This document shows positions 52,419 through 62,805 of a DNA stretch of 64,000 nt, in pieces (position 1 is the first letter of the stretch; each line of letters begins with the position of its first letter). Source of the stretch: Acanthosepion pharaonis (taxonomy: Eukaryota; Mollusca; Cephalopoda; Sepiida; Sepiidae). The notes below the pieces were generated by a model, which was given only the letters and a program-made list of their open reading frames with translations, had not been told where the DNA came from and ran no database searches. A program made the position numbers and the translations under genes. Where the stretch lies: assembly GCA_903632075.3 (NCBI GenBank), contig CAHIKZ030000957.1:2647001-2711000 (forward strand). The letters run 5' to 3'.

Positions 52419-52594
52419 TCTAATATTCCATGGTTATAATTTATTACATTCGAATCGTAATCACGATGCAATTCATCAGACCTGCAAATTCAAAAAGATA
52501 TATTTTCCGATTTCTTTTTGAATTTGTAGGTCTGATGAATTGTATTGTGATTACGATTCCAATGTAATAAATTATAACCATGGAATATTAGTGT
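52419..52594. repeat. Large palindrome carrying two hammerhead-like arms
   Basis: 'TAATATTCCATGGTTATAAT' on the left mirrors 'ATTATAACCATGGAATATTA' on the right, with about 80-bp arms and a short AT-rich centre. Left arm (minus, 52432-52482) and right arm (plus, 52529-52579) each hold stem I GGT/ACC, core CTGATGA, stem II centred on ATCGT/ACGAT (weaker on the right), GTAA in place of GAAA, and stem III ATA/TAT. Confidence 0.75.
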
Positions 52595-52599
52595 TTGAG

Positions 52600-52600
<1 letters not shown>

Positions 52601-52645
<45 letters not shown>
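52601..52645. repeat. (TA)n microsatellite
   Basis: About 43 bp of TA next to the palindrome. Confidence 0.95.
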
Positions 52646-52646
<1 letters not shown>

Positions 52647-53009
52647 AATCAAATTAAGAAAATGTATTGTGGCAGCTAGCAAGAAATTGTATGTTGATCA
52701 TCGTGTCATCAGACTGTAAATGCCAGGCTATTAAAAATGGACGACAGATTCGTTTAGACGAAATAGTCAATGGTGCTTCTGGTAATTCAGACTATAAGTG
52801 TTAGGATATTGATGAGTGGTTTCTGCCAATATATGTCACATTAATGGAAAATATCTCTTGGCACGCCTAGCACCTGATATAAAAAAGACCACTGCCTACA
52901 ATATTATCCTGGTTTACGTCCCTTCCAGCCCACCAACACTTCACACTTGAAGCTTGAATCTTCTGACTATTTGGTCCAATCCATTTATTTTCCCGTTTTT
53001 CACACCCTT
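52646..53009. other. Unassigned sequence
   Basis: No feature recognised. Confidence 0.4.
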
Positions 53010-53150
53010 GTAATTACAGCCTAAGCGTGGTTTTTAAATGTAACTTAGATGTAGTACAAGGCCAAAAATATTAGTCACCCAGTGAGGATCGAACTCACTA
53101 TTCAGTCACAATTGCTTGCCAACTATTACACCACCTCGAAGTACCTATTA
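53010..53150 (-). mobile_element. SINE D, antisense
   Basis: Reversed: A-box 'GTGTAATAGTTGGCAAGCAA', B-box GAGTTCGATCCTCACTGG and the tail 'GGCCTTGTACTACATCTAAG'. Confidence 0.8.
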
Positions 53151-53405
53151 AATGATTTTCTAAAAATCCCAAGCGTCGAGAATAATTTTTGAACAAACAT
53201 TTTTAAATTTATTCACTGTTCTCAAAAATTATTGTTCAAAGTACAGTCAAATAGTGTCTTGAAAAATCGGAGAATTCCATTAATATATCTTTAATCATTT
53301 CTAAGATACAACGGTTCAAAACTTAATCTAACAATTGGACAACTTTAGTCTTACACGATTTGGACAATTTTGCTTTTACACCCGGTATATGTATGTGTGT
53401 CTACG

Positions 53406-53407
<2 letters not shown>

Positions 53408-53437
<30 letters not shown>

Positions 53438-53440
53438 TAT
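53408..53440. repeat. (TA)n microsatellite
   Basis: About 31 bp of TA. Confidence 0.9.
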
Positions 53441-54038
53441 GAAATGGACAAAGTCCGACAATTATTTTAAGACATTTTTATGTTTATACATTCTTTTTAT
53501 AGATGCAAATATTTAAGTAAATGCTCTGTTCTTAATAAATGTCTTTTTTTATATCAGGTGCTGGGTGTGCCAGGAGATATTTTCCTTGAATGTCACATAT
53601 ATTGTCCGAGAAATTTTCATAGAAAATATTCATCCTCCGAAAGGAATCGAACCTGTGTCCTATACGAAACTATCATATATGCCTTACGTGCCTTAACCGA
53701 TTGAGCCACAGAGGATTGTTCGGTTAGCAAGGTCGATTTTACTGCTTTTAAATTACAATCGTCCATGAATCTCTCACGTATATTCATATCTGCTCAAAGC
53801 GTATCCAAATGTAAACAGATCATGTCACACATTATGAAATGGACAAAGTCCGACAATTATTTTAAGACATATGACGGTTCCGTATAGAATATAGGTTCGA
53901 TTCCTATCGAAGGACGAATATTTTCTATGAAAAATTCTCGGACATTCAGGCCGGTAAATGTTATTAATACTGTTTATTATAAACAGAGCATTTACTTAAA
54001 TATTTGTATCTATAAAAGAATGTATAAACATAAAATGT

Positions 54039-54041
<3 letters not shown>
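53441..54041. repeat. Repeat E, two copies in inverted arrangement
   Basis: 53441-53630 and 53820-54041 share 'ATGGACAAAGTCCGACAATT', 'CAAATATTTAAGTAAATG' and 'TAAACATAAAAATGTCTT' in opposite order, with the tRNA-like segment between. Both ends are (TA)n. Confidence 0.7.
53633..53715 (-). pseudogene. tRNA-like segment with paired acceptor arm
   Basis: Reversed: TCCTCTG at the 5' end pairs with CGGAGGA at the 3' end (seven pairs, one G-U). A-box 'TGGCTCAATCGGTTAAGGC', B-box AGGTTCGATTCC. 83 nt. The anticodon arm does not fold cleanly, so the amino acid identity is unclear. It is repeated in diverged form at 40352 and 53870, so it is part of a tRNA-derived repeat and not a tRNA gene. Confidence 0.6.

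Positions 54042-54090
<49 letters not shown>
54042..54090. repeat. (TA)n microsatellite
   Basis: About 46 bp of TA. Confidence 0.95.
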
Positions 54091-54092
<2 letters not shown>

Positions 54093-54754
54093 AGATTTAA
54101 TGTATGTTATATATTAATCCGGGTTATTTTTATTACTTCAAACATTATATTTAGTGTATACCATTATGTGGGTTGCTGCTCTGTTTATTTTATTTTATCT
54201 ACTGGCCTGAACATTCAAGAATTCTTATTGAAGAAAATGAACCCCCAACGGGATTTGAACCTCTGTTTTCCAGGAGAACCCATCGTTTGTTCCGACATTT
54301 TATAACAACTTGGCTTAGAACTAAGTATAGTTTTGTTTGAAGTTATAAAAATAAGCCAGAATAATGAATAAAATCAATTAATTCTTTAGAAATTGCTTTG
54401 TTTATGTTTCGGATAGAAAAAAGTGCAGTTATGACATTCGAAGAAATCGGAACGAGTAAAGTGTGGTTTAAAGATAAATAGAACCGTTAAAAACCTAACT
54501 TAAAAGTCCTAACTGCAAAATCTAGAATAACACTTGATGTGTCCACGGATAAAATTGGTGTCTCAATAAAAACTCCGTAAAGGAGGCAACGGGTAACACT
54601 CCACTGTCAACCTCAAGATAAATCATGACGATCCACAATGTCAATATCAGAAAAAAAACGACATGAAAAGGGTTAAATGCACTGGGATTAACTCGTCACC
54701 CGGTAAGGAGAAACTAGTTGAAAAATACAAAAGGGATGAATATAGTGAAAGCAT
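54091..54754. other. Unassigned sequence with a B-box-like element
   Basis: 54243-54300 reversed reads AGAGGTTCAAATCCCGTTGG, a good tRNA B-box, but no A-box partner was found. The rest is unassigned. Confidence 0.35.
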
Positions 54755-54848
54755 GGGGCACCCAGTGAGGATCGAACTCACTACTCAGTCGTAACTAATC
54801 TAGCAAGACAAACTTTCTAACCATTACACCACGTCGAGGTGGCCCAAA
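54755..54848 (-). mobile_element. SINE D, antisense
   Basis: Reversed: 'GACGTGGTGTAATGGTTAGA' A-box and 'GAGTTCGATCCTCACTGGGT' B-box. Confidence 0.8.
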
Positions 54849-54899
54849 AGTGGTGAATATATGAAGAGATATCCTTTCATTTTTTTTTCTTGTACGTTT

Positions 54900-55492
54900 G
54901 TGTATAGCTCTTAGTATGACGATAAACTACATCCGGCAGCATGGCCTCTAATCTGGAGATTGGAAGTTTTGAGAAGCGTGGAATCACCTCTTAATTGTTG
55001 TTGTTCGCAGGTCGACCTGGACCTGGGGTGGTAGCACCAGTTAGGGTCCCAGCTGTGGGCAAATAGTGAACCCCCAAACAAAATAAAATAAAAGTATAAA
55101 AATACATTTTATAGTAAAAATACCAGTAATACATTTTTATATAAAAGAATTACCAACAATACCTATTTATAGTAAAATTAACAACAATCTATCAACCAAC
55201 AGGAAAGAACTCTTTCAGGATATTAATCCATATAATATTCTACGATTTCTTAAAGAAATCAAACTGTATTCCAAACCAAAAACAAAACTACAACATAAAA
55301 CACATATCACTACCTCAATGTCCACACAAACATGTATATGCAGAAAAAGCTGAGTATCATCTACCATGTATTCAATTGTGAAAGCAGAATAACATACATT
55401 TTGATTATTTCAAAACTCCCAAGAAAATTAAATTTCAGTATTAAATGACCCATAAGGTGTTGATGCGCCATTAAACAAACCAATCAATCATT
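54900..55492 (+). mobile_element. SINE B, full length
   Basis: Head 'TATGACGATAAACTACATCC', 'GGCAGCATGGCCTC', 'GGGGTGGTAGCACCAGTTAG', 'GGGCAAATAGTGAACCCCCA', ATACCAGTAATAC repeats, and the tail 'TTAAATGACCCATAAGGTGT'. Confidence 0.8.
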
Positions 55493-55584
55493 CCTCAGTA
55501 CAATATTCTTGATCTGAAGATTGCATCTAGGTATGACAGTCAGCATGCAATATTGATTCCTAGGTGCATTTTGTGCAGATCTCG

Positions 55585-55636
55585 CTCCCTTTCTCTCTCT
55601 CTGTCCCTCCCTCTGTCTCTCTCTACACATACACAC

Positions 55637-55694
<58 letters not shown>

Positions 55695-55695
55695 T
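55585..55695. repeat. (CT)n, (TA)n and (GT)n microsatellites
   Basis: CT-rich to 55622, TA at 55637-55676, GT after. Confidence 0.95.
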
Positions 55696-55714
55696 TGTAT
55701 AAAAGAGGACATTA

Positions 55715-55765
55715 AAGTCAAAACTCAGAGGTGACAGTGTCTTTCATGCTAGACGCAATCTTCAA
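55715..55765 (-). ncRNA. Hammerhead-like left arm of an inverted pair
   Basis: Reversed: 'CTTGAAGATTGCGTCTAGCA' then TGAAAGACACTGTC. The core is TTGAAGA (C3 to U), stem II TGC/GCA, stem III ACAC-like. It mirrors 55766-55818. Confidence 0.4.
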
Positions 55766-55818
55766 GTGATCTGATGATTGCGTCTAGCATGAAACGGCCT
55801 GTCGCCTCTGGGTATTGA
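55766..55818 (+). ncRNA. Hammerhead ribozyme motif with consensus core
   Basis: Core CTGATGA at 55771-55777, stem II TGC-GTCTA-GCA, GAAA at 55791-55794, stem III ACG-GCC-TGT (one G-U), C at 55803 as cleavage base. Stem I is weak next to the core. Same family as 40468 and 48165, here on the plus strand and paired with an inverted copy. Confidence 0.5.
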
Positions 55819-55903
55819 GCTTAATGTCCTCTTTTATATTTACAAACGCTCTATCTCTGATATTGAGCACTTTATCCCATAAATATAGCACACCTTAAAA
55901 CTA

Positions 55904-55955
<52 letters not shown>

Positions 55956-55967
55956 GAGAGAGAGAGT
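55904..55967. repeat. (TA)n and (GA)n microsatellites
   Basis: TA to about 55950 then GAGA. Confidence 0.95.
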
Positions 55968-55984
55968 AGCCCTTTTTAGGTTCA

Positions 55985-56390
55985 CAGCTACACGTAAATA
56001 GTAAACCACCAAACAAAATCAAAACCCATGAAAGTATGAAAATACATTTTTATAGTAAAAAATTATAATAATACCAATTTATAGTAAAATCAGTCTACAT
56101 GAAAAAACTCTTTCATGACATTAATCTAAAGAATATCCTAGAATTTCTTAAAGAAATCAAACTGTATTCCAAAATATAACTTCAACATAAAACGCACATA
56201 TCGCCGCATCTAGTAATTATGTTCACACATGTATATGCAGAAAAGGTGAGTATCAGCTACCATTTCCTCAACTGTGAAAGTAGAATAACATATTTTTATT
56301 AATTCCAAGCTCCCAAGGCAATTCAATTTTAGCATTAAATGACCCATAATGTATCGATATGCCGTTAAACAAAGGAATCAAATCGAATCT
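55985..56390 (+). mobile_element. SINE B, head-truncated
   Basis: Starts within the body ('GTAAATAGTAAACCACCAAA') and runs to the tail 'TTAAATGACCCATAATGTAT' plus CGATATGCCG. Confidence 0.7.
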
Positions 56391-56404
56391 ATATCCTTTT
56401 CGTG

Positions 56405-56560
56405 TCCCAGTTATGGGCAAAAAGTTAACCTCAAACAAAAACAAAGCACTGAAGATATAAAAATAAATTTTATACTAATGTTACCAGCAATACAATTTCA
56501 TATTAAAATTACTAAAAAAAATATTTTATCTGTAGTTGAAGGTATGCAGTCACGTTCAAA
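56405..56560 (+). mobile_element. SINE B, head-truncated, feeding the 79-bp array
   Basis: 'GTCCCAGTTATGGGCAAAAA' body and ACCAGCAATAC repeats lead directly into the tandem tail. Confidence 0.7.
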
Positions 56561-57340
56561 ATATTTAGATTTCGGCATTAAATAGACCATTGAGGTTGAT
56601 ATGCCGCTAAACAAAATCAACCAAACAAAAACAATCAAAATATTTAGATTTCGGCATTAAATATACCATTGAGGTTGATATGCCGCTAAACAAAATCAAC
56701 CAAACAAAAACAATCAAAATATTTAGATTTCGGCATTAAATAGACCATTGAGGTTGATATGCCGCTAAACAAAATCAACCAAACCAAACCAATCAAAATA
56801 TTTAGATTTCGGCATTAAATAACCCATAGAGGTTGATATGCCGCTAAACAAAATTAACCAAACCAAACCAATCAAAATATTTAGATTTCGGCATTAAATA
56901 ACCCATAGAGGTTTATATGCCGCTAAACAAAATCAACCAAACCAAACCAAACAAAATATTTAGATTTCGGCATTAAATAACCCATAGAGGTTGATATGCC
57001 GCTAAACAAAATCAACCAAACTAAACCAATCAAAATATTTAGATTTCGGCATTAAATAACCCATAGAGGTTGATATGCCACTAAACAAAATCAACCAAAC
57101 AAAAACAATCAAAATATTTAGATTTCGGCATTAAATATCCCATAGAGGTTGATATGCCGCTAAACAAAATCAACCAAACTAAACCAATCAAAATATTTAG
57201 ATTTCGGCATTAAATAACCCATAGAGGTTGATATGCCGCTAAACAAAATCAACCAAACAAAAACAATCAAAATATTTAGATTTCGGCATTAATAACCCAT
57301 AGAGGTTGATATGCCACTAAACAAGATCAACCAAACAAGC
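56561..57340 (+). repeat. 79-bp tandem array of the SINE B tail, about ten copies
   Basis: TTCGGCATTAA occurs at 56571, 56650, 56729 and 56808, a spacing of exactly 79 bp, and the array keeps about that spacing to 57281. Unit: AATATTTAGATTTCGGCATT, AAATAACCCATAGAGGTTGA, TATGCCGCTAAACAAAATCA, ACCAAACCAAACCAATCAA. Copies are very similar, so the expansion is recent or homogenised. Confidence 0.95.
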
Positions 57341-57722
57341 AACATGAAAAAACTCTTTCATAACATTAATTCATATAATATCCTACAATTTCTTAAGGAA
57401 ATCATATTATATTCCAAAAGGTAACTTCAATAAAACTACAACACAAAATATACATATCACTGCCTCCAGTAATTATATTCACACAAACATGTATGTTCAC
57501 AAAAGCAGAGTATCATCTACCATGTATTCAATTGTGAAAGCAGAATAACATATTTTATTCCACCAAAGCCCCCAAGAAAATTTTAATTTCGTCATTAAAT
57601 GACCCATAAGATGTTGATATGCCGTTAAACAATCAAATCAAATTAAAGGTCCTAACAAAATTAAATTTCGGCATTAAATGACCCATAAGATGTTGATATG
57701 CCGTTAAACAAACAAACCAACA
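57341..57722 (+). mobile_element. SINE B 3' part with two tail units
   Basis: Body text 'CAAACATGTATGTTCACAAA' similar to 55330, then two copies of 'TTAAATGACCCATAAGATGT' plus TGATATGCCGTTAAACAA about 70 bp apart. Confidence 0.7.
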
Positions 57723-58308
57723 AACGTTTGGGTGAAGTTTCTTTGAAGTTCCTTTCAAGTTTTGTTAGAAACTTACAACTGAAAAGAGTTCTTTATCTAT
57801 TAGTCTGGTAGAATTACCCGATATGCCTGTGCGTAATCAAATAAACTTCGGGCCGTGTACGCTGCGTTGGGTTAAATGCGGCATGACGTTCGCTGGGGAC
57901 ATTACGGTCCCCAGTTTGGAAAAAAGACGCTATTTTTTCTGAGGCTTCTTGTGATTAAATAGAAAAACAGATAATTAGACTTGCGGTGGTAATCCTATGG
58001 TATCTTTGACCTTGTAACGTGTATTCTAAACCTTCTTCCCGTTACATTTTTTCTTTACTTGAAAATATTTAAAATTTAGACGTTATATATAATGGATAAA
58101 CTCAGAAACCATGCCTAGTGACAAGGAATGTTCGGTGATGCGTATCGAACTTATAATATTAATAGAGACAAACCTCTCATCAACGGACTAAGAGGGATGT
58201 GATGTCCGTTAAAGTCGATTGTCCGTAATGGGAAGGGATTACTTTTGAGTTATAAAACCACTAGTGTAACTGCCAGTGGTTATGACCCTAATGTTAATAC
58301 TATAAACA
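57723..58308. other. Unassigned sequence, partly CpG-richer
   Basis: 57830-57940 has more CpG ('CTTCGGGCCGTGTACGCTGC'). 58255-58285 holds 'AACCACTAGTGTAACTGCCA' plus GTGGTTA, a short hairpin. No gene recognised. Confidence 0.4.
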
Positions 58309-58331
58309 CACACACGCATAAACACACACAC

Positions 58332-58383
<52 letters not shown>

Positions 58384-58469
58384 TTGATAGATAGATAGAT
58401 AGATAGATAATGTGAGCAGACTTAGATAGGAACAAGCTGAGATAGATAGATAGAAAGATAGATAGATAG

Positions 58470-58515
<46 letters not shown>
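58309..58515. repeat. (CA)n, (TA)n and (GATA)n microsatellites
   Basis: CA to 58343, TA to 58381, then GATA runs to 58515 with one unrelated 45-bp break. Confidence 0.95.
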
Positions 58516-58517
<2 letters not shown>

Positions 58518-58837
58518 TAATCGAAATAACAAAAATAGATCTCTCACGGATACTATCTAACGCACAAGCTAATGTATCGTACTTTATATACTGTACACTC
58601 GTCTTTGTTTACAATTGAAAGGTCCTCTCCCGCCGCCAAGCGGTCACTTCGAGAACTGATACGACTCGTTTCGCTAAGCCCTCAAATTTTTAAATACATC
58701 GCTGACGATTTGAAAGTTTTCTTCCTGCGGTTTTTTTTTCTTTTCTTTTTTTATTTTGTCTGCAGATTTTGTCCGTAGATGAGAGGTCTGTAAATTAGAC
58801 GTTTGCCTGTATTTATATTCCTAAAAGCACATATACA

Positions 58838-59270
58838 GGCACAAGAAGAATCCACAATTTTATTGGTCCTGAACTCGCATATCGGCTTCCCTCACTGAAC
58901 CTTATATCCGTCGCACCGTAGCTCTACTTTGCCGTTTGTATAAATAGTTTCATGGTAATTCTATTAATGAGTTTTCCTTTAAGCGCAGTACTAGATTGGC
59001 GGAAAGGTCCCATCATTTTACAGTTGAAAGGGCTAGATGCAACTGTAAGTTCTGTTCTAACAGTTTCTTCCCTCACAATTCTCGCCTGAGGAACTCACTT
59101 CCGGTTTTTGCTTTTTAGTCAAACTTGAATCCTCAGAAATTGCAATGCAATATGAATCGTTATCTTCTGCCTTTTTAATTCTCATTCTTTTATTGTCCTC
59201 TCTCCTTAAAAATGTTCTCTTTTTCTCACAGTCTCTCACACTCGGTAACCTCCCTTGCATCTTAGTTGAG
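58838..59270 (+). mobile_element. LINE family 2 C-terminal fragment to 3' end
   Basis: 'ILLVLNSHIGFPHTE'-type start, then 'RTVALLCRLYK', 'FKRSTRLAERSHHFTVERAR', 'CNCKFCSNSFFPHNSRLRNS', and 'LHLS' at the 3' end. Joined to SINE C at its end. Confidence 0.75.
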
Positions 59271-59490
59271 GTATTGAACTCACAACTCTTTGGGTTCTGT
59301 CACTGGATCTAACCAAGGCCTTTATCCACTGCGGCATGTGTCCTTGAGGAATCCGGTTAAGGCAGTGGAGAACTTGGAGAGGGGAATTAACAGGAGATAA
59401 CTGATAAGTGATATCCATTAAACATGGCAAGTGGAACTAGAACAGTCTACCCCAGTGAGCGAAATAAAGGTTTCAGTTCGACAAATAAAA
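59250..59490. mobile_element. SINE C, rearranged: inverted head next to forward body
   Basis: 59250-59345 is the SINE C head on the minus strand (reversed 'GGATAAAGGCCTTGGTTAGA'). 59346-59490 is the body on the plus strand ('GGTTAAGGCAGTGGAGAACT', 'GAACTAGAACAGTCTACCCC'). The CCGAAACG tail is missing. Confidence 0.7.
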
Positions 59491-60149
59491 TAGTGTGCAA
59501 TAATGTCGTTGGGTTAAAACTTTATCGTATAACACGCCCGACGCCATTGATGGCTTTAGATTGCGCCTGCGTACGCCAATCACAAATACGAATTAATGCC
59601 ATCATCCTTAGCGATCGTTTTACGCGATAGGCTCCCAATAGAAGAAGAACTGCCACGCATTCCCAATCATTTGTAACATTTCACTTTTATATTTTAGAGA
59701 TCGATAACCAAATACCAAAAGAGAAACACACGAAAAGCAATAAAACTTATGAATACATTAACGGAATGAAAATGATCGTATAAAAGTATTATTATTAGCA
59801 GACATATTGTAGTCTGGATCAAGGTCTTAGAATTGGAGCGATCAGTGAAAACCTGTCTCAGAAACTGTAATTTCCATATTCCGAATTATTAGTACATTTA
59901 CACAATTTATCTATGATATTATTTGATCAGTAACACCTGTATTCATGCCTGACAAGAGACAATACAATTCTTTATGATTTCCAATATATTCCTATAGTAA
60001 TATCAATAGCAAGAATTTTCCTAAGGTGTATAGTAACCCTGTTCTATCTGTAATGATTGCATTCATTCCTGGCCATTGACAATACCATTTTTCTGACTTT
60101 TAATACATTCCTAGAGAAAAATCATCAACAGTCATTCAGATTATACATA
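59491..60149. other. Unassigned, first part CpG-containing
   Basis: 59500-59640 has several CpG and two CCAAT-type sites ('GTACGCCAATCACAA' near 59570) but no supported gene start. The rest is AT-rich. Confidence 0.35.
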
Positions 60150-60420
60150 TGAATTTTAATCATTTCACTCCAAGCAAGGTAATAAAGCCACTTAGACGCA
60201 AGGGGTTACTGGGTGTGAGAAAATATAACAAAAAGAAAACATGATTAACGAGTGCGAAGAATAAAAGAACAGGGATTAAGAAGACGGGCGATAACGATTG
60301 ACATTCTTGAGAATCGAAGTCAGCTCAAAAACAAGAAGCCGGAAAAAAATAAGTTCCACAAGTAAGAAAAGCGAGAAAACAAATTACGGGCTTAGAACTT
60401 GTGGTTATCTATATTAGATA
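60150..60420 (-). mobile_element. LINE family 2 3' end, antisense
   Basis: Reversed: '...NPLRLSGFITLLGVK' at 60160-60215, preceded by the KFKCNVNR-type region (decayed). Confidence 0.65.
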
Positions 60421-60421
60421 T

Positions 60422-60605
60422 TTTGTTAGTTATTTTTCATTTTCTCTTTTGTTCTTGACAGCATTTTAGAATACTTTGACTGCAATGCTAAATTTCCTAA
60501 GATCAAGAAACTGGAGCTATTTCGTTTACGCTTTGTTACCTTTCTTTTCCATTGTTGTTTTCTGACAGTCATTTTGATGGGCAATAGCGAAATTCTGAAA
60601 TTTAG
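60422..60605. repeat. Local duplication, copy 1
   Basis: Matches 60976-61153 over about 180 bp ('GCATTTTAGAATACTTTGAC', 'GAGCTATTTCGTTTACGCTT', 'CAGTCATTTTGAT'). Confidence 0.85.
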
Positions 60606-60689
60606 AATGATCTTATCATATTTCAAAAATAAAGCCTGTAAAAAGTATTATCTTAAATTAATATACAACCAGAAATAAAATGGCTTTGA

Positions 60690-60865
60690 CAACGGTGGAG
60701 TAAGCGGCTCGTATTAAGTAACTAGAGAGGCGAGTTCGAATTCCAGTCGAATCCATTACACTCACTTTCGTGCTAATACCTTTGGGAATGTTATTAATCC
60801 TCTTCTTCTTCTCCCCCCCTCATCTATAGGTAAATAGCAAGAAAGACAGGGTTCTATGGCCTTGG
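60690..60865 (+). mobile_element. SINE A, 3'-truncated, intact B-box
   Basis: Head 'GGAGTAAGCGGCTCGTATTA' and B-box GAGTTCGAATTCCAGTCG, body to 'AGAAAGACAGGGTTCTATGG'. It lies between the two copies of the local duplication. Confidence 0.75.
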
Positions 60866-60975
60866 ATTTATTAAGAATTTATTACAGGAAATATCAAGTT
60901 TTAGGGAAACATTTTTGAATATTATGTATTTAGTTACAGAACAAATAAATAAAAATGATATTTTTTATGCTATAT

Positions 60976-61153
60976 TCCATTCTTTGTTAGGTATTTTTCA
61001 TTTTCACCTCTGTTATTGGCAGCATTTTAGAACACTTTTGGCTGCAATGCTAAGTTTCCTAAGTTGAACTAGAGCTATTTCGTTTACGCTTTGTTGCCTT
61101 TCTTTTCTTTTCATCGCTTTCTTTCAGTCATTTTGATAGCGAAATTCTGAAAT
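60976..61153. repeat. Local duplication, copy 2
   Basis: Direct copy of 60422-60605 with small indels. Confidence 0.85.
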
Positions 61154-61159
61154 GTCTTC

Positions 61160-61203
61160 ATCCACTGGGTCATGTGTCCTGAAGGACACATGACCCAGTG
61201 GAT
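61160..61203. repeat. Perfect 21-bp-arm palindrome at a SINE C head
   Basis: ATCCACTGGGTCATGTGTCC and T, then GA, then its exact inverse AGGACACATGACCCAGTGGA and T. The right arm is the SINE C head; the left arm is an inverted copy of it. Confidence 0.95.
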
Positions 61204-61700
61204 AAAGGCATTGGTTAGATCTAGTGACTAGACCCAAAGAGTTGTGAGTTCAATACCAGGCCACAGTAGTGGTGAGCCAAAGCTTGGAGAGTTGAATTAA
61301 AGGGGAATTATTGAGACATCCGAAAGAGGCATGGCAAGGGGAAATAGAACTATCTACCCCAGTGGACAAAATATAGGGTTCGGTTCTAAATTCCCGATCA
61401 ACTGAAGAAGACCGGAGCGTACAACGACTGAAACATTGTGAATATGACAATGAAGCTGAGGATAACAGTCGGAATAATGCAAGTAATCATAATAACTCAT
61501 CTGAGAGATATAGACCCCGAAACGTTGTGAATATGGCAATGAAGATGAGGATAATAGTCCGAATAATGCAAATAATGCAAGTAATCATAAAACCTCCTTT
61601 CAGAGATATAGACTCCGAAACGTTGGCAGTGAAAATGAGGATAACAGTCCGAATAACGTAAATAATGCAAGTAATCATAACACCTCATTTCAGAGATATA
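61183..61700 (+). mobile_element. SINE C with repeated tail
   Basis: Head 'CCAGTGGATAAAGGCATTGG', B-box GTGAGTTCAATACCAGG, body 'GAAATAGAACTATCTACCCC', 'ACTGAAGAAGACCGGAGCGT', then three tail units each holding a CGAAACGTTG-type block and 'GATGAGGATAATAGTCCGAA'. The tail units are the forward version of the 107-bp satellite at 9030. Confidence 0.85.
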
Positions 61701-61863
61701 GACAGAAAAACAGTCTAGAAAAAACATAGAGTAATATTCAAAAATTTATGCTAAAAATCTGGAATGAAGAGAAACGGATCCACATTAGCCTTTTGAAGTT
61801 CAAATATGTGATGTAATATTTCTTTATTCAGCTGGGAGAAAATTGGTGTGTATTCTGATGTTA

Positions 61864-62437
61864 TACATCCTTGTGCAAATTAATTGAAACAACTGCTTTA
61901 GTTTCCTTTCTTTCACTATACGGTTAGTTTTAGACCCACTGGAGTAACAGGGTCTAATCGATTTCTATATTTTCCTTAGATTAGGACATTTACAATAATG
62001 TGCATTAATATGAATCTATTTTCGGGGTGTATAATGAAATTTTTTGGCCTTGGAAAATATTGCGTCATTTTTGATTGCATCAGATTTTTATCACGCCCAG
62101 ACAATATTGTCCCGACGGTCGATTAGTTGTCCTACGGCCATTGTCTATGATAGACGTTAATCCAAAGAAGCGTACTAAAATTGTAACGCTGCACCAACAG
62201 ACTGGCAAGCTTTACCAATGAGCAAATCAAAGTACTATAGACTGGCACGGAAACTCTCCTGATTTAAATCCAATCGAGAATCTGTGTTCAATTTTCAAGG
62301 AACGATTTTGTGGAATGGAGATACGAAGTACTAACATGTACACTGGATCATGTTTCATTGGAAAAATACGAAAAAAAATGCAAATAATAACGGAATTATT
62401 CGTTTTGTTTCAATTAATTTGAACAAGGGTGTGAGTT
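61864..62437 (+). mobile_element. Tc1-like transposon, internally deleted, plus strand
   Basis: Ends CATCCTTGTGCAAATTAATT and, reversed, CACCCTTGTTCAAATTAATT, with TA at the left. The plus strand keeps 'NSPDLNPIENLCSIFKERF', so the last catalytic acids of the DDE triad region are present; the rest is broken by stops and a large deletion. Same family as 24190-24755, in the opposite orientation. Confidence 0.8.
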
Positions 62438-62689
62438 ATGTTAATTAAATATTATTCATTAAGAATGTAATTCCGTTCATAATCAACGACTTAAGCAAAA
62501 GGGAAGTTTAATTTTCGATTCCACGTAAAAATATATCTGGAATTTTACCCGACAAAATACAGTTTTCAACTTTTTCTTTTGAGTGTCCTGCTGTCATATA
62601 GGATATAAAGGAATGGAATCTCCCATTTATATAAGTAAACGGAGTCAAGCGGAGTTGAGGAGAGTCAGCATTATGTCTCTTTGGGTAGA

Positions 62690-62805
62690 GAGGAACCCAG
62701 ACGAGGCTATGTCAAAGGACAGAGTCATGTTTCATTGGAAAAATACGAAAAGAAAAGTAAATAATAACGGAAGTTTTCGTTTTGTTTCAATTAATTTGTA
62801 AAATG
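62690..62805 (+). mobile_element. Tc1-like transposon 3' end fragment
   Basis: 'TCATGTTTCATTGGAAAAAT' then ACGAAAAGAAAAGTAAATAA and TTTCAATTAATTTG repeat the 3' end at 62345-62425. Confidence 0.75.

Noticed and set aside
53633..53715. Functional tRNA gene
   Set aside because: The anticodon arm does not fold well, the T-arm has a mismatch, and diverged copies inside repeat E show it is a repeat module.
56561..57340. CRISPR array, because of regular 79-bp units
   Set aside because: Whole units are nearly identical, with no unique spacers, and the context is an animal SINE tail.
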